Source of the DNA: Gentiana macrophylla
Lineage: Eukaryota > Streptophyta > Magnoliopsida > Gentianales > Gentianaceae
Direction of reading: 5' to 3'
DNA length: 64,000 bases
Assembly (NCBI GenBank): GCA_026214975.1
Contig: CM047814.1
Span: 20,855,541 to 20,919,540, forward strand
In this document: positions 1 through 11,158 of the stretch, piece after piece
Layout of the letters: the number at the start of each line of letters is the position of its first letter
How positions within the stretch are numbered: the stretch's first letter is position 1
The notes under the pieces: generated by a model
The model's database searches: none
What the model was told of the DNA's origin: nothing
The model's input: only the letters and a program-made list of their open reading frames with translations
Program-made: the position numbers and the translations under genes

Positions 1-444
1 ACTTACCCGTTACTTTATGTTTGTCTTTCCCTTTCCCAAAGAAGATGAACAGTTGTTACGGTGATGAGTTCTTTGATGAGGATGTGTGAGATGGAGCTCT
101 TGAAGACTTAGTTCTTTAGTTTTGCTTTCTTTCAATAATGTTGTTGATTCAAGTTCAAACAATGTTGTCTTTCTTTTGGATTAGTTCTGGTTGAGTTCTT
201 TTGAGATCTCTTGGGATTTGAATGTTGGATGATTAGTTTTCTTTATTGGATTTAGTTTCACAGCATTGAAAACCGTGCGTTCGATCTTTTGTCTTTTGTT
301 TTTCCCGGGTCGTTTTATCTTCCGTGTCGTTTTAGTTCTGATGTATGACGTAAGGCTTACATATATTATTGAATTTATTTGATAATATATGTGCCGAGCG
401 CTCTTTCCGGATAAGGACTCGGTGTCTGGGAACGGGGCGTTACA
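1..444 (+). repeat. 5' LTR, last 444 bp
   Basis: Position 1 aligns with 6947 in the 3' LTR and the match runs to the CA end at 443-444, just before the primer-binding site. About 1.5 kb of this LTR lies upstream of the window. Confidence 0.95.
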
Positions 445-446
445 GT

Positions 447-458
447 TGGTATCAGAGA
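447..458 (+). other. Primer-binding site (initiator tRNA-Met type)
   Basis: TGGTATCAGAGA starts two bases after the 5' LTR. Eleven of its twelve bases match the complement of the 3' end of plant initiator tRNA-Met, the usual primer of many plant LTR retrotransposons. Confidence 0.85.
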
Positions 459-545
459 CAAAGGTTTTCCTTGCTGTGTAGGACTTGATATTTCTTTAAG
501 ATAAGGTTAGAGCTTTAGTAATCCCTCTTTCTCTTGGCTCTGAGG

Positions 546-1858
546 ATGGTGCTTACTAGAGGAGGAGCTAGTTCAGATAACGCCGAGGCGAGATAATACC
601 CAGACAAGTAACGCAGAGACGGATTTTACTGAGGTTGTGGTTCCGAGAAGGAGGAGGAGTGGACCAGCTACTCAGGTTCCTCCGGTCACTCAAGTGAACA
701 ACCCCAGTCATGGTGGAAATCAAGGACCAAGTAATTCTGTTAGAGGTCGAGTGGAACAAGCAGGTCCTTCAAGGTTTAGCACCCGCGTACGGGTTTACAC
801 ACCCCCAAGGACCACCACTTGGACCGGGTTGGGACTTTCTAACCCGCCGGCCGATCGCTTTTTCGATTATCCACAGTGTATCGACGTTTCATTCAAGACC
901 ACCGAAGTTTTACACCGCAACCGACGGTTCTACCTCCACCGCCACCTAGGTCGGATTCTTTTGTAGCACCTGGCTACACTCATCCCCAACAGAACTATCA
1001 GTATCATAATGCCCCACCAAAGGCTGCAGCAAGACATGAGATCATCGGTTTGGGGGCTATGATGAGACTTGATGGATTGGTATGAAAAGATAAAAAAGCA
1101 CTGGGTGCCGCGAGTTCTTTGGCAATGTTGAGCCAAAGAAATGCGATTTATGGATTCGTGGGTTCGAGAAGGCGTGCAGAAATATGAAAGCTCCAGAATC
1201 TGAATGGGCTCAGTTGGCAGTATCCTTGTTGGCAGGTAATGCAGAGAGTTGGATGGAGTCTTATGAGCAAGCTAATCCTAGAATCACAGATTGGGCGGTA
1301 TTCAAGGAGTTGTTCTATCAGGAATACTTCCCTAGAACGGCACAAAATGCAAAGGCCAACGAGTTTCTGAGTTTGAAACAGGGAAGAAATACTACAGTGA
1401 CACAGTACTCGCAGAAGTTTCACGAAGTCAAGTGATTCTACCCCGAGATTATGAAGAGTGAAGAGAAAAAGATTGACAAGTTCATGGAAGGATTGTCACA
1501 TGAAGTGGCTAAGGGCATGCTAGGAGATAGACCTACTAGCATGGCAAGCGTCATGGATAGAGCATTGACAGCGGAAAGGTTTGCCAACAGGCCGACAGTT
1601 GTAGTTGGGGACAAGAGGCCATTCTCAAATTTTCAAGGAGGTAATAGAGGGGCGCCACAGCAGAATGTAAAGAAGACAGGGAGTTTAGCAATGAAGAGTT
1701 CGACAAGTGGGACGCCACCGGTTTGTGCTAAGTGTAACAAGGCACACACAGGAGATTGCATGGCTGGTAGCTTGAATTGTTTCCACTGCGGGGAAGCGGG
1801 ACACTACTCGAGGGCGTGTCCTAAGAAGCTATCACAGGCAATCAGCGCAGAGGGCTAA
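546..1858 (+). pseudogene. gag: gag polyprotein of the gypsy element, frame-broken
   Basis: The likely start is the ATG at 546 (MVLTRGGASS), but this frame stops at 594. The capsid part lies at about 1100-1600 (EWAQLAVSLLAGNAESWM onward), with an in-frame TGA at 1433 where a C-to-T change of an arginine codon is the simplest explanation. A CCHC zinc knuckle (CFHCGEAGHYSRAC) sits near 1777-1818, after a second Cys-rich run. The frame ends with TAA at 1856. Gag packages element RNA into particles; at least one frameshift and two stops make this copy inactive. Confidence 0.85.
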
Positions 1859-1952
1859 GTAACGGCACAGGTAGTCGCCCTACGTGTATGAATCGATTCG
1901 TGTTTTTGCAACAGATGGAGCGAGGAGGAGTTAGATGACTTTGTGGTGACAG

Positions 1953-2045
1953 TACTTTTCGTTGTTTGTGTTTCTTATAAATATTTAATATGATATAGCG
2001 CGCATATGATATTACATATTTATACGTAAATTGATTCACTTTTAG
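1953..2045. other. 93-bp AT-rich insertion between gag and protease
   Basis: The gag-protease linker of this family normally reads straight into the GT(I/L) stretch before the protease. Here the linker is interrupted after 1952 by 93 bp of AT-rich DNA and resumes at 2046. The exact edge is ambiguous by one G (1952-2044 or 1953-2045), so it fits neither a canonical GT-AG intron nor a clean target-site duplication. GTAC occurs at both edges, so a small insertion with a near-duplication is possible. Confidence 0.5.
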
Positions 2046-2445
2046 GTACCATAATCATAGATAATCTAGCGATTTCAAATCTGTTTGATACCGGAGCTTC
2101 AGAACTTTTGTTTCTTCAAACATAGTTAAGAAGTTAAACCTACCGCTTAAGGAGTTGGAGAGACCCTTGAGTATATCCACCCCTTTGGGCCGAGTCACCA
2201 GATGTGCTCAAGTCACACCCTCAGTCGACATTAGAGTTGGGACTTACAAGTGCCAGCATGCCCTGACGGTGTTGGATTTCTCAGACTTTGATGTTATCCT
2301 AGGTATGGACTGGTTGTCTAAGAACCATGTCTATTTGGATTGCAAAGGCAAGAGAGTAATCTTTAAAGTTCCAGGAAAATCAGCTAAGACTTTTCAGGGT
2401 ACCGTATACAAGCCTAGCAAGAAACAGCATCCGATCATCTCGTGA
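2046..2445 (+). pseudogene. Retroviral-type aspartic protease of the gypsy element, frame-broken
   Basis: The active-site motif DTGAS is at 2087-2101 in one frame. The flap and C-terminal part (DFDVILGMDWLSKNH, about 2287-2331) is in another frame that opens at about 2155 and stops at 2443. Aspartic proteases of this type cut the Gag-Pol polyprotein. At least one frameshift lies between the two halves, in the stretch 2102-2154. Confidence 0.85.
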
Positions 2446-5442
2446 TTAAAGCTTTAAAAGCCTTGAGGCGTGGTTGCCAAGGTTTTGTTGTTTATGCATT
2501 AGACAAGGAAAAGCTCAAACCCGAGTTAGGAGAGACTCGTGTAGTTAAGGACTTTCTGAAGTTTTCCCGGAAGATTTGCTGGGACATATGCACGATAGGG
2601 CCATAGAGTTTGAGATCGAGTTGATCGCAGAGGAGCTTCACCGATGAGCTAAAGCACCATACAGGATGGCACCAGCGGAGTTGAAAGAGTTGAAGATTCA
2701 GCTTAAGGAGATGTTAGAGAAAAACATCATCCAACCAAGTACATCACCGTGGGGAGCACCGGTTTTGTTTGTAAAGAAGAAAGATGGGAGTATGCGCTTG
2801 TGCATCGACTACAGAGAGTTAAATAAACTGACGATCAAGAATAAGTATCCTTTACCAAGGATTGATGATCATTCGATCGCTTGCAAGGTAAGAAGGTGTT
2901 CTCTAAGATTGATCTTAGGTCCGGTTATCATCAGTTGAAGATCAAGGTGTCAGATATACCCAAGACAGCCTTTAGTACGAGATATGGACATTATGAGTTT
3001 TTGGTCATGCCGTTTGGACTCACTAATGCTCCATCGAAATTCATGGATTTGATGCAAAGAGTTTTCATGCCTTATCTCGACAAGTTTGTGATTGTCTTCA
3101 TAGACGACATTTTGGTATACTCTAAAGACGAGGAAGAGCATGAAGAACACCTAAGGATAGTGCTACAAACCTTAAAAGAGAACAAGCTGTATGCCAAGTT
3201 TTCCAAGTGCGAGTTTTGGTTGGATCAAGTCAGTTTTCTTGGGCATATAGTTTCAGGAGAAGGTATTAAAGTGGATCCAGCAAAGATAGAAGCTGTTTCT
3301 AAGTGGCCTAGACCTACGTCAGTAACAGAGATAAGAAGTTTCTTGGGTCTAGCAGGGTATTACCGGAAGTTTGTAAAGGATTTCTCGAAGATAGCTACAC
3401 CTCTTACGAGACTTACTCAGAAGAACGTCAAGTATGAGTGGACTGATGAATGTGAGGAAGCCTTTCAGACTTTGAAAGAAAAGTTGACCACAGCACCTGT
3501 GTTAGCATTACCGGAAGTTTTTGATAACTATGATGTATATACAGACGCATCGGGTCAAGGTTTGGGTTGTGTTTTGATGCAGTCAGGAAAGGTGATTGCT
3601 TATGCATCTAGGCAGTTAAAGGTGCATGAGAAGAATTACCCCACACACGACCTAGAGTTAGCAGCAGTGGTGTTTGCTCTGAAGCTTTGGAGACACTATT
3701 TGTATGGTGTCAAGACAAGGATCTTCACGGATCATAAGAGCCTTAAGTTCTTCTTTACTCAGGAGAACCTGAACATGAGACAAAGAAGATGGTTAGAGTT
3801 CGTGAAGGACTACGACTTGGACATTCGATACCACCCGGGTAAGGCGAATGTCGTAGCTGACGCACTTAGCCGGAGAGCGGTTAATGCTATCACCACCTTA
3901 CAAGAAGTTGTGGATCAGTTGGATAGAATGCAGATTGAAGTGGTGGAGCAGAAGCATGAAGACCAGTTTATGGCGCCATTGATGGCGAGGTCAGATCTGC
4001 TAGATGAAATACGGTTTAAACAAGATAAGGACCCAGTGATGGTAAATTTGAAGCGTGTGGCCCGAGAAAAACCCACAGTGGGTTATCAGTTGGACAAGAG
4101 TAGTTATCTTTGGTATGGAGACCGTTTGTGTGTACCAGATGTGGATGGTCTAAGAGAGAAGGTTATGGATGAGGCTCACAAGATTGCTTTTGCGGTTCAT
4201 CCCGGAGCCACTAAGATGTATAGAGATCTCAAGGAAAGATACTGGTGGCCTGGTATGAAGTTAGGGATCGCAGAGTTCGTGGCGAGATGCGATACATGTC
4301 AGAGGGTGAAAGCAGAACATAAAAGGCCAGGAGGTTTGCTGAAACCTTTGGAGATACCGGAATGGAAATGGGAGAATATCACGATGGATTTCATCACCGG
4401 TTTGCCTAAGACGAAGGGCGGTCATGACATGATTTGGGTGATTGTGGATAGACTTACCAAATCAGCCCATTTCTTGCCATGTAAAGTGGACATGCCTATA
4501 AAGAAGTTCGCTACTATGTATATCGACAATATAGTGAGGCTTCATGGAGTGCCCTTATCTATTGTATCCGACAGGGATAGTAGATTTATCAGTCGCTTCT
4601 GGAAGGGTTTACAGAAAGCTTTTGGAACGAAGACTGATTTGAGCACCGCGTTTCATCCTCAGACGGATGGGCAGTCCGAGAGAACGATTCAGACTCTTGA
4701 GGATATGCTTAGAGCTTGTGTTTTGGATGCCGGAGGTTCATGGATAGATTACCTCAACTTAGCGGAGTTTGCTTACAACAATAGTTACCATGCAAGTTTG
4801 GGAATGCCACCTTTTGAGGCCTTGTATGGTAGGAAGTGCAGGACTCCACTTTATTGGGATGAAGTAGGAGAGAAACACATCACAGGGCCGGAGATGGTTC
4901 AGCAAGCCAAGGAGAAGATCGAGTTGATAAGGAAGAATCTGAAAGCAGCTCAAGACCGTCAAAAGAGTTGGGCCGACGTTAGAAGAAGACCGCTAGAGTT
5001 TGAGGTCGGGGATAGAGTTTACCTTCGAGCGTCTCCAATGAAGGGTGTCAAGAGGTTCGGACAGAAAGGAAAGCTAAGTCCAAGGTACGTAGGACCTTTT
5101 GACGTCATTGAAAGAATTGGGAAGTTGGCTTATAGACTACGGTTACCAGAATCGATGTCTAGAGTCCACAATGTTTTTCATGTATCTATGCTTCGGAAAT
5201 GTCTATCTAAAGTGGACGTGGAATCTGAGATTGATCCGGAAGTGTTGCAAGATAATCTATCATACGTGGAGAAGCCGATTAAGATTTTGATTAGGAAGGA
5301 AAAGATGATAAAGAGGCGAGTGATCCCGTTAGTGTTAGTGCAATGGAGCAATCATGCACCGACGGAAGCCACTTGGGAAGTGGAAGCGGACATGTTCGAC
5401 GAGTTTCGAGTTCCCTCATCTACTGTGTACGATCTAGTTTGA
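2446..5442 (+). pseudogene. pol: pol: reverse transcriptase, RNase H, integrase with chromodomain-like tail
   Basis: From 2446 to 2665 the frame is broken. RT begins at about 2666 ([20 protein letters not shown]) and shifts frame near 2870, where one base is missing before the [16 protein letters not shown] segment. From 2881 an 853-codon frame stays open to the TGA at 5440. It holds the RT catalytic box FIDDILVYS (about 3097-3123), RNase H ([13 protein letters not shown], then [17 protein letters not shown] and TDHKSLKFF), the HHCC integrase zinc finger (HPGATK to CDTCQR, about 4198-4302), the DDE integrase core ([15 protein letters not shown], and E in [13 protein letters not shown]), and a chromodomain-like C-terminus. 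Apart from the N-terminal damage this is a nearly full-length pol. Confidence 0.95.
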
Positions 5443-5457
5443 GAGGACGAAACTCCT

Positions 5458-5469
5458 GGTGGGGAGGAA
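5458..5469 (+). other. Polypurine tract
   Basis: GGTGGGGAGGAA lies directly before the TG start of the 3' LTR and 15 bp after the pol stop. It is the expected plus-strand primer site. Confidence 0.9.
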
Positions 5470-6025
5470 TGTAATATCCCGATTTTTGAAAAAGGGCAAT
5501 TCGGTCTTTTAGCAAAAATCAGAATATTATGTTATTTTTAATTAAAGGATTTTGAAAAAAGAAAAAAAAAGAAAAAGGGATAAACAAGGATTTATCTTTT
5601 TTTAGGAAAATAATTAAATAATTAGGTAATTGGGATTATAAAAGGAAAACTAATCCTAATTTTAACCTAGTTGTTTTGACAAAAAAAGAGAGAGGACGAG
5701 AGAGGAAAAAAGGCGCAACTTTTGAGAAAAAAAAAAGGAGAAGAGGCTTTCGATTTTTGAGGCTAATCCGTTGTTCTTTTCATCGACTCATCAAGAGAAA
5801 GGATCACCGCTTGAGACGAGGATCGTTTTGATATCAACAATCCCTAGATCGCTTAACGTTTGATTAAGGTAACGTGGTTTTCTTATCGTATGATTGGGGT
5901 TTCGTAAAGTGATAAAGGGCAATTAGCATCATTGTTTTCATGGTTTTAATTCGTTTAAGTCGATGTCGGGTTGAATTTGAGTAGAAAAACGCAGAGCGCA
6001 GAAAAACCGTAATGATGTTGAAAAA

Positions 6026-6068
<43 letters not shown>

Positions 6069-7395
6069 GGCTCGGTCGACCGAACCAAGCCTTCCGGTCG
6101 ACCGAGTGTCATGAAATCAGATAGATAGATTTTGTGATCAGATCTTATTTTTTCCCGAAGATCGGACGATTAGGTTTGTGCCGACGGGGGCTATTACAAG
6201 ATCGCTTTTCTTTCCTTTTTATGTGTTTCAAGCTTTATAATAGTGTGTTTAATGCATAACCTTACGTGACAAAGCTCGAACTAGCTTCAGTGCGTTTAGT
6301 TCCGGCACCACATGGATTCCCTAAAAGATGAAGTGTGGGACCACTTTGGAAGCTTCGGATTTGCCTTGTGCTTCGATAAGCTAGGGTTTATCGATGTCGT
6401 GTAATTGCTAGGGCTTGTCCGTGTCTCAGAGGTCTAAATACGAGGGTAGGAAGTGTGAGGAGCTTACTCGAAAACACTTAGGTGGCTAGTTAAACATCTA
6501 ATCAAACATATGTGCTAGATTAATAAGCTTAAACATCATGCAATGCTTGGTGAGGCATAGTACAATATCGCGATGTGTTCTCGACCAGACAAAGTAGATT
6601 GTACCACGCCGGTCAATCGATTGGCGGATAAAGCGCCGGTGCATTCGCGGTTATCACACTATCGGGACTCGAGATATTCCCGGGCTACTAGAGCGAGTCT
6701 CTAAGTAGGTTGCACCCAGATTGTCCTAGTACATCCTATTACTAGGCGTAGTGCCCTTGTTATTCATGATGTAACAAACTTGAGCTAAGCTAGATACCTT
6801 TGGAACCTCATGTTATGCAATGAACATAATATGATAGTTAGCTAGGGCTAATAACGGAAATGAATTAATAAAAGACGGCGTTGCTTTTATTTCTCTATGA
6901 GACCAGAGTTGTACGATCTTCTACGCTAAGCATCGAGTACTTATGTACTTACCCGTTACTTTATGTTTGTCTTTCCCTTTCCCCAAAGAAGATGAACAGT
7001 TGTTACTGGTGATGAGTTCTTTGACGAGGATGTGTGAGATGGAGCTCTTGAAGACTTAGTTCCTTTAGTTTTGCTTTCTTTCAATAATGTTGTTGATTCA
7101 AGTTCAAACAATGTTGTCTTTCTTTTGGATTAGTTCTGGTTGAGTTCTTTTGAGATCTCTTGGGATTTGAATGTTGGATGATTAGTTTTCTTTATTGGAT
7201 TTAGTTTCACAAAGATTGAAAACCGTGCGTTCGGTCTTTTGTCTTTTGTTTTTCCCGGTCGTTTTATCTTCCGTGTCGCGTTTTAGTTTCGATGTATGAC
7301 GTAAGGCTTACATATATTATTGAATTTATTTGATAATATATGTGCCGAGCGCTTCTTCCGGATAAGGACTGAAGGTGTGCAGGACAGCGCGTTCA
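5470..7395 (+). repeat. 3' LTR of the gypsy element, 1926 bp
   Basis: It begins TGTAATATCCC after the polypurine tract and ends in CA at 7394-7395. Its last 449 bp match window positions 1-444. It contains a TATA box at 5637-5644, an A-run and (TA)n stretch at about 6021-6063, and a hairpin made of CTCGGTCGACCG (6071-6082) and CGGTCGACCGAG (6095-6106). Small ORFs inside it are not coding. Confidence 0.92.
5637..5644 (+). promoter_or_regulatory. TATA box in the gypsy LTR
   Basis: TATAAAAG lies 168 bp into the LTR, the usual place for the U3 promoter of a plant LTR retrotransposon. Confidence 0.6.
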
Positions 7396-7997
7396 GAACT
7401 ATTTTTATATTATGAAAATAATGGGACTTTATTTTCATCAAATTGATTTTATCTTGTGTAAGTTTATTCGGTAGTTGAAAACCGATTTTTTTTTGGGTAA
7501 GTTTTGTAGTCCAAAATTATTTTTTCTAAGGATAATTCTCGCAATAAACCTATAAAAAGTTTCTGTTTTGATTTTTTAATCGATTTTTACAAAATCGATT
7601 TTATTATGTGAAAGTAGTGTAGTGCACCATTTGAATCGTTGTGCGGTGCAGGTCATATCCCAAAATAATTGTTTGATTTGAACCGCTATGAGTTTAGATT
7701 TCTTTGAAGTCGGGTTTTTTTTTTTTTTTTTTTTTTTTTTAAGGTATGAGTTTACATTTCTTTGAAGTCGGGTTTTAGTAAGCATAATTTTTTTTCTAAA
7801 TCCTAAAATTAGATAATGGGTAATGTAGTTATTGTTTTGATAAAATAAATAGTTCATATATAAAAGATAGTTAGCTAATTATAATGGAATCAATTTCTCA
7901 AATACAAATGTATTACATTTGATAAAATCACTAAAGTGTACACAACACGTACACTAGCATACAAAGCACTCATTCTTACTCAAATGTTGTCGACCAC
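7396..7997. other. Intergenic stretch without a recognisable gene
   Basis: AT-rich sequence between two retrotransposons with a long T-run near 7719-7740. The segment around 7688-7712 (ATGAGTTTAGATTTCTTTGA) is nearly repeated at 7746-7775 on the other side of the T-run, so a short duplication flanks it. I see no coding signal. Confidence 0.6.
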
Positions 7998-8012
7998 TAT
8001 TGCGGATATATC

Positions 8013-9020
8013 TACTCCTTATTCACTCTTGTTCGTGGGGATGTTCGAATTAATGTCTTGGTGTATGTTGACGATATGATTCTTGCCGGCAACAATGCTA
8101 CCGCGTTACAGGTATTCAAAAATTACTTGAGCGGTTGATTCAAAATGAAAGATTTGGACCGTTTGAAATATTTTCTTGGGTTGGAAGTTGCAAGAAATGC
8201 ACAAGGTATTTTTCTCTCCCAACGGAAGTACGCGTTGGACATTATTCAGGAATCTGGATTGTTAGGATCTCGTCCGGCCGAGTTTCCTATGGAGCAAAAT
8301 CACCGGTTGGCCACCGATGACAGTGCCCTTTTGGATGATCCCGGTAAATACCGCCGACTGGTGGGTCGGTTAATCTATCTTGGCGTTACGCGACCTGATT
8401 TGGCTTACGCGGTCCATATTCTTTCTCAGTTTATGCAATCCCCGCGGCTTGGGCATTGGGAAGCCGCGGTTCGCGTCGTTCGTTACTTAAAGAAACATCC
8501 TGGCCAGGGCATTTTATTGCGCGCTGATAATCCATTATCTTTGGAGGGGTGGTGTGATTCCGATTGGGCAAGTTGCCCGGTCACTCGTCGCTCGTTGACT
8601 GGTTGGTTCGTGGTCCTTGGTACGTCGCCGGTCTCGTGGAAGACTAAGAAACAACAAACGGTGTCACGGTCATCCGCTGAAGCAGAATATCGTTCCATGG
8701 CGGCTATTACGTGTGAACTTAAGTGGCTCCGCCAACTTCTTGAGGACTTGGGGGTCCGAGTTCCGCCGGGGATTCCCTTACATTGTGATAGTCAGGCAGC
8801 ATTGCATATTGCGCAGAATCCCGTCTTTCATGAGCGGACTAAGCATATTGAGGCTGATTGTCATTTTGTTCGTGACGCGATTATTGAGGGTCTGATTGCC
8901 CCGGATTATGTTACTACTCATGAACAGTTAGCTGACATATTTACCAAGGCGTTGGGGAAGCAACAGTTTCACTTCTTACTGTCCAAGTTGGGCGTCCGTG
9001 ATCTTCACGCTCCAACTTGA
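8013..9020 (+). pseudogene. Copia RT C-terminus and RNase H
   Basis: In one frame the sequence encodes YSLFTLVRGD, the RT catalytic YVDD (8064-8075), and, after an in-frame TGA at 8136, the RT thumb (MKDLDRLKYFLGLEVA). Copia RNase H follows (WCDSDWASCPVTRRSLTGW, SSAEAEYRSMA, HCDSQAALHIAQNP, ADIFTKALG), and the frame stops with TGA at 9018. The TGA stands where the family has arginine before FKMKDL, which fits a C-to-T change. Everything before about RT residue 100 is absent. Confidence 0.92.
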
Positions 9021-9027
9021 GGGGGGG

Positions 9028-9234
9028 TATTGCGGATATATCTATATACAATATTATTATTATTGCATTATTAGTAGTTAAGTTCTATGGTAAGTAGAAA
9101 AAGGACATAGTCGGTATTTTACGGTGATAGGGTTTCTCTTATGATGTATAAATATATGATTGATGATGGAATGAAAACAGAACATTACGGTTTATCAAAG
9201 TTTGTCAACCATTTACAATCTCATTTCTGCTACA
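9028..9234 (+). repeat. Putative short 3' LTR of the copia relic
   Basis: It starts immediately after the polypurine tract and includes a TATA-like GTATAAATATATG near 9145. The right edge near CTGCTACA (about 9234) is inferred, since no second full copy exists to set it. Confidence 0.45.
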
Positions 9235-9295
9235 TTGTTTCATGATCGGGTGAAATTTTAAATAGCGTGATGAAATATGAAGTATAGATCTTAAT

Positions 9296-10607
9296 GGCAT
9301 TTTGTTACGCAGGAATTGAAGGGAATAGAATAAAATAATAGCAATGGAATGAAAAAAATTCATTCCATTACTGCGTTAATGTTAAAGAATAACAATTTAT
9401 ATAAAATGTGGCGCATTGAGTGATGAGTAGGCCATGATAGTGGATTAATGTTGGATGAGGAGAGTATGATATTGTTCATAAGGTGGGATATGGTGAAAAG
9501 GTGGGTTAGGTGGGGTAGCCCTACCCTACACCCATTTTACCCTACCCCACCATTCTACCCACCATTCATTACATATCACTCGTCTTACCAATCACCTCAC
9601 CGCATTTTACCTCGTTACCCACCATACCCTACCTCACTACCCTAACCTACTCTATCATCCACCTACCTCACCCTACCCTACACCACCTTACATACCTTAC
9701 TCTACCTAACCAAACCCTATCTAACCATGCCACCTAACTCACCTCATCAACCACCTCACCCTACCAACCCACACCTCGCCTCACCCTATATTACCGCACT
9801 TCATCGCATCCTACCTCTCTATCCACCATGCCCTGCCTTACCTTACTCATACCACCCCAACCTACCTCTTCACTCACCTACCTAACCTTACCCTATTTCA
9901 CTCCACTTTACCCTACCCACCACCCCACCCCACCCCACCTAACTTACCTTACCCACCACCTCATCCTTCCCTACTTTATCTCATCCCACCCTACCCTACC
10001 CACCTCACCCTACCTACCTTACCTTAACCACCTACCCTACTCCATCACCACCCTACCCACCATACCTACCTTACCCCACCCTACATACCTTACCTTAACC
10101 ACCTACCCTATTCTACCACCACCTTACCCCACCCTACCCACCTAACCCTAACACACCAATCTACATTTTCACTCACCTACCTAACCCTACCACACTTTTA
10201 CCCCACCCTACCCTATCCACCTTACCATACCATACCCAAACCACCACCCCACCCTACATTACCTACCACCTCATTCTACACTACCCTATCTCACGCTATC
10301 CCACCCTCCGCATCCTACCTACCTTACTCCACCACCTACTCTACTCCATCACACCAACCCTACCCTACCCCTAGTCCATCACCTATCTTACCCTACCCTA
10401 CCACCCACCCACTCTTACCACATCACCCTCATGTTTTGTCGATTTTCATTTTATTTTGTCACATTACATTCATTTTTGGAAGGAATGAAAATGGATCTTT
10501 TTCATTCCATTAGAATAAAATTTAACTTCATTCAATAACTTAATAATCATATACGAAAATTGGAATGGAATGGTCATTCCATTCCATTCTCGCATAACAA
10601 ACATGCC
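9296..10607. mobile_element. Non-autonomous DNA element with terminal inverted repeats and a satellite-like core
   Basis: The left end reads GGCATTTTGTTACGCAGGAA. The reverse complement of the right end, ending at 10607, reads GGCATGTTTGTTATGCGAGA, and both continue into GAATGGAATG-type repeats. This end structure resembles plant non-autonomous DNA elements. I see no transposase and no clear target-site duplication. The core is the CCTACC/CACCC tract described separately. Confidence 0.55.
9513..10437 (+). repeat. Degenerate CCTACC/CACCC low-complexity tract
   Basis: About 925 bp made almost only of C, T and A: variations on CCCTACCC, CCTCACC and CCACCCTA, with nearly no G on this strand. Just left of it (9480-9515) the same repeat appears on the other strand as GGTGGG/TAGGTGGGG, so the tract begins at an inverted junction (GGTGGGGTAG then CCCTACCC). 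Open frames through it are artefacts of base composition. Confidence 0.8.
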
Positions 10608-11061
10608 ATAACAATATTGATGTGATAATATGAATGAAAAAAAAAAAATTGACCAATCATCAATTTAGCTTAATCAATACTAAAATAAGAATTGCATTTA
10701 ACCAACCAATGGTCACATGATCTCAAAATGAAAATAACATACTCATATTAAAATAATTTCACACACCTATCATAAGCAATACAAATGAGAAGCAAAAAGA
10801 CAAACGTTACTAAAATGAGTTTTATGTACGATTAGGCAGCTGGTTTATGTTTAAGTTCGAATGTTCGATTGCCCGGAGATTTATGTACAATCGGGCAGTT
10901 GATTTATGTTTAGGTTGGATTGGGGCATGATAACACTAACTAGAATCGATTCATTCTAATTCGGTTTATATTGACATCAAACCAATCAATCATGTTTAAA
11001 ATTTGTTCGGGTTGGTTTAGTTTTCGATATTAGTTTACTATTTTCTTTAGAAAAATTAGGG

Positions 11062-11158
11062 GAAAATCCACCTTCCTTCACTTAATTAAGTATTAATCCA
11101 GGTTCAATTTTTTAGTTGTATTGAGGACAAAACATTTCTATTTGAACTGTTTTGCCCT
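11062..11158 (+). repeat. MULE1 left terminal repeat
   Basis: GAAAATCCACC, then CACTTAATTAAG, then GAGGACAAAA and TTTTGCCCT, aligns in order and spacing with the MULE2 left end (GAAAATGACGC, GACTTAATTAAG, AAGGACAAAA, TTTAGCCCC at 49693-49791). No partner exists on the right because that end is deleted. Confidence 0.6.

Larger units (their letters stand above)
1..7395 (+). mobile_element. Ty3/gypsy LTR retrotransposon (chromovirus type), 5' end outside window
   Basis: The element runs from inside its 5' LTR (1-444) through primer-binding site, gag, protease, reverse transcriptase, RNase H and integrase to a polypurine tract and a complete 3' LTR (5470-7395). Domain order PR-RT-RH-IN defines Ty3/gypsy. 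The integrase C-terminus ends in a chromodomain-like stretch ([14 protein letters not shown]), which suggests a plant chromovirus, probably Tekay/Del-like. The reading frame is broken in gag, at the protease and early in RT, so this copy is not autonomous. The two LTRs differ at several positions in the 444 bp that can be compared (for example around 265, 306, 403 and 420-444), so the insertion is not recent. The five bases after the 3' LTR are GAACT; the other target-site copy lies outside the window. Confidence 0.95.
7998..9234 (+). mobile_element. Truncated Ty1/copia retrotransposon relic
   Basis: The relic holds the C-terminal half of a copia RT, RNase H, a polypurine tract (GAGGGGGGG, about 9019-9027) and a short 3' LTR. 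Its left edge is TATTGCGGATATATCTA (7998-8014), the same 17 bases that begin the 3' LTR at 9028. The LTR start is therefore fused directly to the middle of RT, and gag, protease, integrase and the first part of RT are missing. Confidence 0.85.

Noticed and set aside
1952..2045. A normal spliced intron in the gypsy gag-protease linker
   Set aside because: To keep the frame the borders would be TA...AG or GT...TA, neither of which is a standard intron.
9448..10145. ORFs of 65 and 105 codons rich in Pro, Thr, Leu and Tyr
   Set aside because: They are translations of the degenerate CCTACC tract, in which any frame stays open because of base composition.
9513..10437. Possible interstitial telomere repeat (CCCTAA-like words)
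   Set aside because: The plant telomere unit CCCTAAA is not iterated; the tract is an irregular mix of CCTACC, CACC and CCCTACC.
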